NCBI RefSeq assembly: GCF_019578655.1
Contig: NC_063257.1
Span: 12,648,001-12,712,000, forward strand
Origin: Ricinus communis
Taxonomy: Eukaryota > Streptophyta > Magnoliopsida > Malpighiales > Euphorbiaceae
Reading direction: 5' to 3'
DNA length: 64,000 bases
Both the position numbers and the translations under genes were made by a program. The notes under the pieces are model-generated. The model was not told the origin of the DNA. It did not search any database and saw only the letters and a list, made by a program, of their open reading frames with translations. This document shows, piece by piece, positions 49,001-59,423 of this stretch (the stretch's first letter is position 1; every line of letters begins with the position of its first letter).

Positions 49001-50647
49001 ACACGTTGCTTGCTTTTTTCTTCAATTAGTATTTGGGGAAGCACCATCAGCTAAATGCTTGAGCCGAATTGTGTTTGTAGAAAAGAAAACCATGAATGTA
49101 ATTACCATGCTATCTTGTAGGAGATCAAGAAATCTTGAGCAAACTGAAAAAGCACAAAACTATAATTTGCTTTAACTTAATAGTCATCTATAGCGTTCTT
49201 GCTCTAAATTAACCAAGTTCCTATATAAGTTTCATAGACTAAAAGCTAAATCTACCATTACTTGTCCTAAGCTAGAAAAATTTTAAACTAGTGCTTATTA
49301 GGAAAAGAATAAATTCATTAATAATATGTTAATTAAGATGGGAAGGAATAACTATATATTCCTGACAACAATGGAATTTCTGAATAGTTCTAAACCCTAA
49401 ACTTTAAAAGCAGAAAACTTATAAGAAAAATACGAAGTTTAATTAAAGATCAAATTAATCCCTAGCTCTGTTTTTCCTCGACTGCAACAATTTGATGTGG
49501 GAATCAGGTAAATGATTTTAAATAGTTTCTATTCATGATACAACATGAGTATTTAGTTCTCTTTAGGTTATATTTGTCTGTTCCTGTATGCAATGTAAGT
49601 CTCATTGAATGAATAAGGTCCTAGAATCATGTTATTGAGCTGTGATGCAACTCTAATGCTAGTCTATGCCTTTCTTGATAGGAGTCCTAAAACCATACTA
49701 TTATCAGGGTGAGGTTAATTGTTTTATCTATTTTGTACAAGCTACCCACAAAAAGAAATTCTATAATAGTTCAAAATTAAATCGAGAGATATAATTGAGT
49801 GAAGCGAGTCAATTACTACTCAAGTTGGTTAACCGAACTGTGCTAAAAAAAACTGACCATTCAATTCTGGTTTTTTCTTGGAACCTAAAACCGAACCAGA
49901 TATTTGGTAATCATTGGTCTGGTTAACTGAAAACTGGCTTTTTGATCATCATTTTTCAGCTACTGAAAAACGACAAAAAAAAAAAAAAAATGAAAGAGAA
50001 GGGAAAATATGGGTTTTTTAGTTGACCGCTAAAAACTTTAAAATTTATTACAATTTTTTTTAACATATGTATAAATATTATATTTAATAGAATATGTTTG
50101 AAAGATTATAAAAAAAATTATATTTATCTGCACTTTACATTAAAAGAATTATAAAAAATTAATGGTAAAAGTTTAATCTGTTTTCGGTTAACCATTGGTT
50201 TTTTAAACTAGAAACCAAAAGCTACCAGTTACCGATTTTTTGAAAATAAAAACTAAAAGCTAACCTGACCAAAAGAATGGGAAAAAATGATTAACTGCTT
50301 ATTGGTGGGTTCCAAAGAATGCCTGATGGTTCGGTTAACCGAACCATGAGCACCCCTGCTTACAAGTTGCAACTGTTTAGTTGATTGTCCAATGCAAAAT
50401 GCTCTATTCAAGATTGGTTTTATTGCTATCTGTGCACTGTTTTTGTTCTATTACCTACACTATATAGTTATACATTCTTCCATCCTGTCAAATATGGTTT
50501 CAGATAATAGTTCTGGAGAATGGGAAGGTGGTTGAACAGGGGCCCCATGAAGTTCTCTTGACTAAGGCAGGAAGATATGCACAGTTATGGGCACAGCAAA
50601 ACAGTACTGTGGATGTCATTGATGCAGCTATTAAACTAGAGGGGTAA
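28007..50647 (+). CDS. ATM3: Mitochondrial half-size ABC transporter, ATM/ABCB25 type (19 exons)
   Basis: Exons: 28007-28219, 28302-28710, 28794-28855, 28951-28994, 29124-29226, 29429-29536, 30088-30171, 30379-30439, 38315-38460, 38555-38671, 38949-39034, 41425-41513, 43843-43898, 44122-44202, 44334-44399, 44486-44578, 44766-44830, 47979-48114, 50504-50647. All introns are GT-AG, phases agree, and the joined frame is 2163 nt (720 residues; Arabidopsis ATM3 is about 728). Residues 1-70 are rich in R, S and N with almost no acids, as in a mitochondrial presequence. A membrane domain follows ([39 protein letters not shown]). The ATPase domain has Walker A GTSGSGKS (503-510), Q-loop Q551, signature LSGGEKQR (607-614), Walker B ILLCDE (627-632) and switch H663. 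The family sits as a homodimer in the inner mitochondrial membrane and exports glutathione-linked sulfur for cytosolic Fe-S assembly and supports molybdenum-cofactor synthesis. Intron 8 (7.9 kb) is swollen by a copia element. No break was found. Confidence 0.95.
30805..31211. mobile_element. MITE-like element in intron 8 of the ABC transporter gene
   Basis: Ends GGGGTTGTTTAGTTTAGAAA (left) and GAACTAAACAAGGCC (right) are imperfect inverted repeats. The interior is also partly symmetrical (AGAAAATTAGAAAATAGAG against TTTTCTAGTTTCCCC-like sequence on the other strand). It is about 407 bp with no coding capacity. The ends resemble hAT-type MITEs, but no clean 8-bp target duplication remains. Confidence 0.55.
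32138..32142. repeat. Left target-site duplication of the copia element
   Basis: CTATA, repeated at 37044-37048. Confidence 0.9.
32143..32350 (+). repeat. 5' LTR of the copia element
   Basis: 208 bp, TGTTGATAAG ... TTCTACA. It contains TATATATAAG, a plausible LTR TATA box, at about 32264. Confidence 0.95.
32351..32362 (+). promoter_or_regulatory. Primer-binding site, initiator tRNA-Met type
   Basis: TGGTATCAGAGC immediately after the 5' LTR is the canonical plant copia primer site. Confidence 0.95.
32376..36771 (+). pseudogene. Copia gag-pol polyprotein, broken
   Basis: From ATG 32376: a gag N-terminal region ([16 protein letters not shown]), the gag body, then a zinc knuckle [10 protein letters not shown] at about 33180 whose final Cys reads Tyr. 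Protease [11 protein letters not shown] is near 33490. The pre-integrase [15 protein letters not shown] is near 33890. The integrase core follows with [16 protein letters not shown] and QNGVAERKN (34060-34380). The reverse transcriptase has [29 protein letters not shown] and [10 protein letters not shown] (35330-35900). RNase H has YTDADWAGS and a C-terminal ADILTKGL (stop 36769-36771). Breaks: in-frame stops at 32637, 33210, 34018 and 36445, and frame changes between 33213-33380 and at about 33710. From 34054 to 36447 a single open frame of 797 codons survives. Confidence 0.92.
36836..37043 (+). repeat. 3' LTR of the copia element
   Basis: 208 bp, direct repeat of 32143-32350 with five substitutions. 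It is preceded by the purine tract at 36824-36835. Confidence 0.95.
37044..37048. repeat. Right target-site duplication of the copia element
   Basis: CTATA, identical to 32138-32142. Confidence 0.9.
39035..41424 (+). other. Intron 11 of the ABC transporter gene
   Basis: 2.4 kb of AT-rich intron. No reading frame, paired repeat ends or RNA gene recognised. Confidence 0.6.
43379..43600 (-). pseudogene. rrn26: Nuclear copy of a mitochondrial 26S rRNA (rrn26) fragment, in intron 12
   Basis: The minus strand reads as the 3' part of a bacterial-type large-subunit rRNA. It starts CAGGCTGATGACTCCCAAGA just past the peptidyl-transferase A2451 position. It runs through GTTTGGCACC, GATGTCGACTCATCACATCC, GTGGTACGTGAGTTGGGTTT and ATGAGACAGTTCGG, and ends in the sarcin-ricin loop as ACGAGAGGACT. 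The CATCACATCCTGGGGTTGAAGA stretch fits the plant mitochondrial form. The plastid form differs here, and cytosolic 26S is quite unlike it. Changes at conserved sites (GAAAGTCATGAG for GAACGTCGTGAG, AGAACGAGAGG for AGTACGAGAGG) show it is not functional. It is about 222 bp and lies antisense to the host gene. Confidence 0.88.
43638..43745 (+). pseudogene. Short copia reverse-transcriptase remnant in intron 12
   Basis: GATGGATCGACTGAAAGATA onward translates as [17 protein letters not shown], the conserved copia reverse-transcriptase block. After a break near 43695 it continues as a degenerate [14 protein letters not shown] stretch in another frame. No LTR or other domain is near. It lies 38 bp from the rRNA fragment, and plant mitochondrial genomes also contain copia scraps, so both may have arrived together. 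Confidence 0.75.
44831..47978 (+). other. Intron 17 of the ABC transporter gene
   Basis: 3.1 kb of AT-rich intron. Two diverged copies of a segment with CCATGTTTTGG and GTAAATTG lie near 45696 and 45810. No gene or paired termini seen. Confidence 0.55.
49826..50358. mobile_element. hAT-like non-autonomous element remnant in intron 18
   Basis: The right end reads GGTTCGGTTAACCGAACC, then ATGAGCACCCCTG. This is the complement of a CAGGGGTGCTCA start typical of hAT termini next to a GGTTAACC palindrome. The left side carries GTTGGTTAACCGAACTG at about 49825. The interior arms pair in inverted orientation (TTGGTCTGGTTAACTGAAAA near 49915 against CTAACCTGACCAA near 50258). The outermost left end is lost or diverged, and no 8-bp duplication is visible. 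Confidence 0.5.
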
Positions 50648-50714
50648 CTGTTGATAAATTCCTCTAACAGTCCTTCCACCTTCTTCCTGGTACCATATGA
50701 AGAGAATTGTTGGC

Positions 50715-50936
50715 TCAGCTTTCTATTTTGTTGAGCAAGCCCATGAAATGCAATTTCTTTTTTAGGACCCGTGCATCATAGGCAGGTTGCATCCTCTGAA
50801 TGAGTATGCAAAGTTCATCATATCTTAAAAGAAAAGAAGCAATGGCACCCTCCATACGAAGACATTGAAATAATGATGGGATGCCATAAGCCTCCACAAC
50901 TTGGTCAATCGCATACATCAAAAGCCTTGGAAAAAA
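50715..50936 (-). other. Exon-like open frame of unknown identity, antisense to the ABC gene's 3' flank
   Basis: On the minus strand a TTTTACAG acceptor (ending 50937) is followed by 73 sense codons and a stop at 50717-50715. It starts FFPRLLMYAIDQVVEAYG and ends MGLLNKIES. Composition is protein-like (balanced charges, amphipathic leucines), unlike the low-complexity frames nearby. I do not recognise the family and see no upstream exon. It begins 67 bp beyond the ABC transporter stop, so it lies within that gene's probable 3' UTR. It could be the last exon of a convergent gene, a captured gene fragment, or chance. Confidence 0.3.
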
Positions 50937-51375
50937 CTGTAAAACTGATTTTCTTCCATGCCTTTTTTGAGATCTTAGATTCGATGAGTTTGAATATAGT
51001 GAGATGAACTGTTCTCATCATTGTTGTATAGTAACTATATACCAAATAATATACAATTTCATATCATCACATGATATTTAGGCCGGCGTTATGAAGTTTG
51101 TGTAATTCATGAAACGGTGCCGTTTTTGTGTGATTCTATTTATTGACAGTTAGTAAGATCAAAATGCTTTAACCTTATATCAAATAATGTTTGGTTTTAC
51201 ATTCCATATTTATCTTCTATGCATCAGACGGGGAGAAAGAAAAGGCGCTGCCATAGTTGGATAATATTTGCTCTTTTGCGGATGCAAGAATGATAGGCTG
51301 TAGGTTTAGCGGTCAATGTGCATTGCTGGCATTCTCTGTGCTTTCTATTTGCTGCTTAATATTTAGAAAACATAT

Positions 51376-51537
51376 GCACACATATATATTGCACTTGTAT
51401 ACCACATTGTCTACATATTGCACTTCTCTACCATATTGTCTGCATATTGCACTTTTATACCACACTATCTATACACATACATTGCACTATTACACCGCGT
51501 TATCTATATATTGCACTTTGTTACAACATTATCTGGA
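51376..51537. repeat. Minisatellite, unit about 29 bp
   Basis: Five to six imperfect copies of a unit like CATATTGCACTTCTATACCA plus CATTGTCTA. The word TTGCACT recurs at about 51389, 51418, 51447, 51481 and 51513. Confidence 0.85.
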
Positions 51538-53386
51538 TTAGTGATTCAACGTAGCCGTTTTTGGAAAAACTTTCAGGCTTAACTTGGTAATTTTGTCCTG
51601 TCGATAAAGACATCACCTAATGCGTTGGCACTATGCCAAATGTATCGACAATTTCACGTCGAACCAAATAGGAAGTTACTGGCACTTGAATCACCGTACA
51701 GTTGTCGAATTGATCATTCCACATAACACTTACCATATCACCGACACGGGTGCGCAGCATCTCAATATAAATGTAGAAGATCACTCTTTTGAGTATCCTG
51801 ATGCAGTCTAAATATCTTTCTAGGGGTTCATTTTAGGTAAAAGGGCTGCATATAATACAGGCAGAAGGAATGCAGATTTTGTCAATTTTGGAAGATAATC
51901 CTATCCTATTGTGTTGAGAGTGTTAGTTGCATTCTTCTTGTTATTGGTAAGAGAGTCATAGTGGTAATTAGCCTCATGTGATTTCTTTGATCATAATATT
52001 GTGGATTGTCAGTTTATTGCACAGTATTTTTTGTTTTGATTTTTTTTTTTTTAAATCTTGGTGGTGCTTTGTTCCTCTGATCTTGTACTTGCCTGGATTA
52101 TCTTCCCTGGTTACTTGTTTTGTATGTTTTATCAACTATATTAAAGTTTGGCCTCTGTATGCTCTGTATTTCTTGTCTGTTGTAAATATTTATGTTTTGA
52201 TTTGGTGATTGAACACTGTCTTCCTTTACTCTTTCTGAAGCTATCATGCTTATGTTTGTGTACAGAAATGATTGCCATCTCTTCTTCTTTTTTCCTTTCT
52301 TTTTTAAAGTTTTGAGCTTGGGTTGAACTGAAAAGACAAACACAAAACTGGGGATTAAAAGATTTTTAAAGACATCAAAGGATATCTGAATAAGCAGTAG
52401 AACAATTAAACAATCTTCTTTTTCTTTGGAAAAAAGGCAAAAAAAAAAAAAGAATGAAATCAGTGAGAATTGTGATTTGTGTTTTAATATATTTGAGGAG
52501 TTTCATCTTTTCAGAATTTGGCATTAGATTGTATCAGTCACAGACAGCCGCCAGTTTTCCTCACAGATTCTCATGACGCCATCGTGTGGGGTCCACTGGC
52601 GTCAAAGAGAAAGGATTTATTTATTTATTTTCACCTCTTAGATATCGACTTCAGATTCTGGGTGGTCCCCATCATTTGAGTTTGGAGTGGGGCCCACCCT
52701 GAACTCCAGCAGCACCTGGGTAGCAAAGGCGAAAAAATATTAGTTGGGCCCCACCCCAATGGTTGTGTGGCTCACTGTCTTGAAATGATTTTATTTTATT
52801 TTTTATTTTTTTTTTACATTATTTCTTGGTTCCTCTTAAACATGGTGATTCTTCACAATTTCAGAACATTTTTTAAATTGTGGCTGTATGTTAAAAATAT
52901 GGGTTTTGTTTTTTATAATTATTTTTAAAAAAACTTTCTTTTTCTTAAAAAAAAAACCCATTTTTTTCTTACGAAAAAGAAAATCAGTGTTACTTTTTCT
53001 TTTTCTTTTTCTTTCTTTTTCCTGGAAGCAGTTTTCTGAACTTAAGCTTCAGGTTTTGTAAAAGCAGTCCCAAACGGGTGCATAGTACTTTTAAAGAAAT
53101 AACAGTAGCAGTAAGACCTTCCAATTTTCCAAGCGATATGCTTGAGCTTGAATGTCAACAATTGCGTTCTTTTGTAGGCTTTTATGTTCACATCTCCTGA
53201 ATATCAAATAAAACACTCTGTGGCTATTTATGATTCTGATGCTTCTTCATTGGAAGTATTCTTCAGCCATTAATATCTGCTACTTACTAAACCAAAACCA
53301 AAACCAAAACCAATTAAGAAGCATGATAATGGGTGCCTCAATGCATTTGAATTTGGATAGGAATAGGGGCTTTACAAGTTGTAAAG
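51538..53386 (+). other. Intergenic DNA and upstream region of the bromodomain gene
   Basis: Mostly T-rich sequence. A more GC-rich stretch at 52540-52780 (CAGCCGCCAG, GTGGGGTCCACTGG, GTGGGGCCCACCC) may belong to the promoter. A polypyrimidine stretch at 52990-53025 follows. No RNA gene seen. A 63-codon frame at 51620-51811 has no recognisable features. Confidence 0.45.
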
Positions 53387-56300
53387 ATGAGGAAGGACAG
53401 AACAACAGGACACAGGAGGAGCGCTAGAATATCAGCATTGGAGGAAAAGGCACGTATTCTAGCTCTAGAGAAGCTCGCAAGGAGCAATGCCAGCATTAGT
53501 TCATCACCGCCGCCACCAGGTTCTAGAAAAAGGGGACGCAAATGCAAAAGTCTTCAAGCAGTGGTCGTTAATTCTGTTACTACCTCTCCTCATCAGGTCT
53601 CTCTCCTTTCCCTGCTTTTTGTTTCTTTATCTGTTTGTTTGTTTGTTTGTCTGTTTGTTTCTCATCAGGGCTCCCTGTCACACAAGTGTTTTTGTTTACT
53701 TGCTGACTTAATTTCAGCAATTGTTTTATCTTTATTCTTCTTCTTTTTTTTGTCTGTCATGCGATGACTTTACATGTGCCATTTATGCATGCTTTTTCAT
53801 CTGCATGGTATTCATTTATTTGGAAATGTTAGCTGCTAATAGATGTACAGAATTAAGTCCAAAGAATGCTGGTTTCCCATAAGACTCTGTATGGATTTAT
53901 CTTGTAATTTTGATCATTTAATGTAATTACTTGATACACCAGTCCTTCATTTACTGAGGTTCTGAGTTGCTGCTTACTTCTATTACTTTAGAAAATGCAA
54001 AGCCTATTCGACTTGCATTTAAAGGCGATTATATACTTTCCATTAGTAATGACCGTCAGCTTATCAAGTTTTACTTGCAATATATCAGGTAATCTATTCA
54101 TCTGATCCTATGTTAAGCTTGCTGGAAAAATGACCTTTTACGTCTCTTGTTTATGTGCTATCATGTATTGGTAGTTCACTTATCAAAAATCTTTTACGGT
54201 TGATGCCAAAGAAAGTTCACTCTCCCTTTGTGAGATCTCTCCTGAATAAATCTTAGGATTGACTATCATAGTTTATAATCAGATTAGTAGCAACCCTCTT
54301 ATCCTAGAGATGGGATATTCTTATTGATGGTGATAGTTTGACATTGTCATATATATATTAGAGTTTCCTGAAGAAGATTGGATCACAATTTGGTTTTGGA
54401 AATTGATGAATAGTCTATTATACTTTTCCTGTACAAGTAGTTCTTCCAATTGTGGTATGGGAACCTGATTGACATATTAGTTTCTTTTAATGGATTTCTA
54501 TTTCTTTTGTAATAATTTTTGTTTAAGGTTATATTCCAGCCTTCTGGTTCCTTACATTTAGTTGTGAACAGGAAGGAGAAGACTCGAAACATGAAGACAA
54601 TGCGGGAAAAGCTGGTGAGCCCTCTAAAGGACAGTTTGAAACATTATGTATGTTCCTGTTTATCAAGTTCCTAGTTCTGATTATTTCTTACTTTCTTGTG
54701 GAAGAACTATTGGAGAAATCATCATCTCCGCAACGGCTGCCTAAGAAACAGACACTTGAATTTGTACTTGACATACTGCAGAGGTTATTACTTTCTATTT
54801 TCTCACTGTTCTGCTTAGAAAAGGAAGAAATTTATTTCCACTGCTTGAGTATCCTATGAATAGGAAATGTTTTCATATCTTAACCATGCTTCCTAATATA
54901 GGAGAGACACAGAAGAGATATTCGCGCAGCCAGTTGACCCTGAAGAGGTTGGTAGTTCATTTTCCTTCATTGATTGTGCAGCCTCAAGACTCTGAAATAA
55001 ATCGCTCTTCTATTATCCACACAATAAAAATATTTTGTGCTTCTTTGGAAGGTGATTGGATATTACAATATCATTAAAGAGCCAATGGATTTCGGCACGA
55101 TGAGGGCTAAACTTCAGGAAGGACTGTATACAAGTTTGGAACAATTTGAGGTTTGCTCCAAAATCAGAAAAATAAGAATAACTATATCATTTAGTTTATC
55201 TGCTACTTTAATATATAAGTTGCTTGCCACATAGATAATAAATTTATTATTATGCAGATTATAGACTCATATCAACCAAGTTAAATATTCTGTCAAGAGC
55301 ATCACATATTCTACTAAATGATCTTTGAGTTCTTTTAATAATCCCTGCAGCGCGATGTGTTTCTGATATCCAGCAATGCAATGAAGTTCAATTCTTCAAC
55401 TACAGTGTATTACACAGAGGTATGCTTATTTAGTTCATATCAGTGTGGGATGAACAAGATATTACTGTACGTTCAATAATAGAAGCATCATTCTCTCCAG
55501 GCTCGAGCTATAAGTGAATTGGCTCAACGCCTTTTCCATTCATTGAGAACTGAACCTGAAAACTTTCAACTGGAGTATTCCCGGACGAGAAGACGCCCTG
55601 GCAGGAAAGCACAAAGTGAAGCTGGAGGTTCACACACCAAGCCTGCTAAACCTGGTAGTTCCAACGATGGTGTCTCCTTAAATGATCCAACTCTGAGGAG
55701 ACCTACCCCAGCATTCCTTGGTCCACCCTATCCGAAACCTTTTGCTGGCCAATTGCATAATGGAATGCTTTCTGGTAAAAAATGGGCAACTTCTTATAAT
55801 TAAATTCTTGTATACATTCTTGAATAGTAACAGTGTAGAAATATTCCTATAGAGGATACTAATGTTTCACATATTTTAGGAGCTACTATAGGTGATTATT
55901 TAAATATTTTGGAAATGGAGAAAAATAGTTTCACAGGTTTCTACTTGGAAAATCTTAACTACCCTCTAAACATGAAAGGAATTTCTCTTAGATAAACTAT
56001 TTATTAAGCGAAGCACACATTTATTTTCTTTCCTTACAACAGTTCATAGTGAAGAATAATAGGGTATCCATTAGTGATTCTCAACAGAGTAGGATTTTTT
56101 GTTCATTAGCGCATTGCATCAATGACAGAAGAACCAATTCTTGAAACGAAGTCCTAATATACTGTCAGTTAAGTAGCAACAGGAAACTGAAGAATCCTGT
56201 AGTCTACATTGAATTGTCATCGAAGGGATTGCACAGAAATGCATTTATGTTTTAAACTTGTTCTCTTGGAGACTGAACTTCTTTTCTTTTCTTTTTTCTT

Positions 56301-57814
56301 TTTCCGGATGATTTTCTGCAATTCATTCTTGCTTGCTGTGAACAGTGTCAAGAGATGGTAGGACTTCAAGTTTGCCCACAACTGAAAGACGTATGTCATA
56401 TTCGTCACCGGCTCTGTTCCGCAATGAGAATGAGAAGATAGTTTCAGCAGTTTATAATGCTCCAAAATCACTTGCCAATGTAAGTTTATCATGCAAAGAT
56501 AAGCATGTAACAAACATCCTGCATGGCCACAGCCCCAGCATGCCTTTGCATACCGCTTACTTGCATAACCTGCATCAAATTATCTGTCAAAAGATTTTCA
56601 TACTGTATGCAAAAGAAATCAGCACCAAAAGAAAAATAAATTGTGCAGAGCTTGTTAATTGCCTTCGTTTCTGGCGTTTTCAGTTACTTGTGTTTCTCTC
56701 CATTTGCATTTGACTTTATCCTCATTTATATGAGTGGATGCTTCAGGTTACACAATCAGGTATCCCTTATGTGGATAGTCTGACGCGATTTGCTAAAGAT
56801 TTAGGACCAACAGCACAAAATGTGGCGAACAAGAAACTAGGAATGTATCCAATAGAAGCAGCTGCAAATAGTGCTTCCTGGAATCCATCATCTTTTGGCA
56901 GGACTGCTGATTGTCTGTTTCCTAAACCACCTGCCTTCCCAAGTCCTGCAAATCTGAATGGGAGAGGTAATGAAGGTCAAATGCCTTATAATTTTATTCC
57001 TAATACTTCTGCTTCTTATAAAGGGAAGATGGTCTGCACCAATGGAGGAACTAGTACTTATGGAGGAGAATCGATCCCCAATTACAATAGCTTGGGAACA
57101 AGGCCTTACACTACTAATGGTGGTCTTACTGATTATAATTTGCTGGGGCAAGAGGGTGCTAATACAAGCAGAAATACAGGAGGTTGTGTTTTTCCAACCG
57201 AGAAAGCAACAGGAACTGGTGATAGCATGGACCTTCTTATCGCAACCCTTAATCAGATTGGTGCTATTCAAAACCGAAATAACCATACTCCATCAGGAAC
57301 TTATTACCCTCTTACCGGGTATGCAGATTTGCCTCCTGCTTCATCTCAGATCAACAACATGGCTCAGCCATGGCTGCTAAATAAACCTTCTGAGTCATCC
57401 TGCTTGCCTTATTCAAGTGATAGTAGAGCCACCACCTCTTTATATCCGAGTGGGGAAGGGACAAGTGCTGCTGCTCCAGCTGCACTAAACCAGAATTATA
57501 TGGCTCAAACTATCCAGTCTGTTCAACCAGAGGAATGGAAGCAATCGGCATTATGGGGTCTGCCACCGATATGTGATCTTCCAGTCTTGCAAACAAATTT
57601 TAATGATCAGCAGATACCATTGATGCAGCAACAACAATCACCACAAGTCCCATTGGCTCAGGATATACCTTCGTTCAATACGATGAACTTTCTTGGAGGA
57701 GCAAATCCGCAAGGTTATCATCGAGCAGAGTCATCTAATGCTCAATGCTTTTGGAACACTCATCAATCATCCTTGATGAGTAACAAGCAGCCTGATTTGG
57801 ATCTTCAGCTTTGA
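53387..57814 (+). CDS. Bromodomain protein (9 exons, 673 residues)
   Basis: Exons: 53387-53596, 54572-54614, 54705-54783, 54902-54947, 55052-55150, 55351-55419, 55501-55774, 56346-56479, 56747-57814. Introns are GT-AG, phases agree, and the total is 2022 nt. An in-frame TGA lies upstream of ATG 53387, supporting this start. The N-terminus is basic (MRKDRTTGHRRSARIS, then SRKRGRKCK), suggesting nuclear import or DNA contact. The bromodomain spans about residues 100-200: TLEFVLDILQRRDTEEIFAQ, PVDPEEV, YYNIIKEPMDFGTMRAKL, and SSNAMKFNSS with acetyl-lysine-contacting Asn173. The long C-terminal half is low-complexity, rich in S, N, P, Q and G, and ends PDLDLQL. It resembles the plant proteins annotated as DNA-binding bromodomain proteins. 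The expected role is reading acetylated histones in chromatin. The exon 2/3 boundary (54614/54705) is the least certain; it leaves a 90-bp intron. Confidence 0.88.
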
Positions 57815-58740
57815 GCTGCTTTCTCTCTCAGTTACTTCCCTGAATAAGACATGAAGTATGAACTATAAACTTCTTCCTTAGCTTATTTTTACTAAGAATT
57901 ATTATAGAATCCTGGATTCTGTAACCTAGGAAGGTTGATCTGTTTACCTTCTGCAGGTTTCAAAATCAAAACATCATGGTTTGGTTTAAGCTTTTAAGTA
58001 GTTCAAGTCCTAGACATTAAATTATTAATATTTACATGCATTAATAAGTTGGCGTAGTGGGATAAATTGCATGACTGATCACCTAACATTGGCCTCTGAT
58101 TTTTTCTTTTTCTTTTCGGTAATATAAATTTTATTTTTATTCTGAAAATTACTTTTAAAATTTAGATTTATTTTTGACAATATAGCATTGAAAGAATATT
58201 ATAAAAATGTGTTAGAACACTATATATATATATATATGGAAATTGATATGGTTTCTAACAAGAAACATTTTACATGCATGAAATAATCCTATACTTATTG
58301 AGAAAATCCTTAAATAAATCTTTTGATGCAATCTTAATTCATATAAAGCATGACTGTAGCTGTTTGTGCAAATTGATATCATAACCTCTCGTTCTTCTAA
58401 GAAGTGAAAATGGTGCTCTCAATGGTCACATTGTTATTGCATTTAGTTTGTAATTTGTAGTTTGTTTATATCAGAACTAGATAAAGATAGTAATGGATAA
58501 AGTAATGTTTATTTTGTAAAGAAAAAAACTTAGAAACTCACCAAGTATATTTCAGATTAAAAAATTTGGTCGGCTCACTTACAATTAATATTTAATAAAT
58601 TAATAATTTTATTGATTAATAAATTTAAAGAACTAATTTTATTTCTCGAGGAAATTATTATGTTCAATAGTTAATAAATCCTTGGAAAAAATATTTTTAA
58701 TTATAAATCATTAGAGGTTTTTCTTAGAAAATATGCTAAA

Positions 58741-58743
<3 letters not shown>

Positions 58744-58776
<33 letters not shown>
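58744..58776. repeat. (TA)n microsatellite
   Basis: About 16 TA units, followed by GTATATAT. Confidence 0.9.
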
Positions 58777-58783
<7 letters not shown>

Positions 58784-59381
58784 TTCCAATAAATTGGGAC
58801 AAGTACATAAAAGTACCATGTGTTTTCATTATTTTACAATTTTTAATATGTTTTTTTTTCAGATAAAAAAAGGCATATAATTACAAATCCCGATAAAAAA
58901 AAATATCTCATCATTAAAAATTCTCAATTTATAAGGATCTAACTAGTTTTACGCCAATCAGACATCATTATCATGTTATCTATGTTTGATAACATAATTT
59001 TGAAGCTTAACAATTCTTAATTCTAATATTTGACTGTTAAATCACAATTTAAGAAGTTATTGATTTGATAATATCGACTTAACAATTAAATACATTTTGA
59101 GTTGTTAAATTCTAAACCCATATTATGGAACACAAAAAATATAATAATTATAGCTGATTGGAGTAAAGATAGTTAAATCCTTACCAATTGAAATTTCTTA
59201 ACGGTGAGATAAATTTTTTATCACAATTTGTAATCACATATCACATATTAAAAATTATCAAATTGTGAAACTACATAGTACTTTAAGTACTTATCGTTTC
59301 ATTATTTTAATGCTTATAATTGATAGTAATTTTTAAATTTTAGAAATTAAATATTATATATTATAATAGAATTATTTTTTA

Positions 59382-59384
<3 letters not shown>

Positions 59385-59421
<37 letters not shown>
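59385..59421. repeat. (AAT)n microsatellite
   Basis: About 12 AAT units ending in AATGATAAA. Confidence 0.9.

Positions 59422-59423
<2 letters not shown>

Noticed and set aside
51620..51811. 63-codon + strand frame
   Set aside because: No recognised motif, no splice context and isolated in intergenic DNA.
53387..53767. Reading exon 1 of the bromodomain gene through to 53767
   Set aside because: The added residues are a T-rich translation (VSLSVCLFVCLFVS), typical of intron. A CAG/GT donor at 53596 gives a phase that joins the downstream exons.
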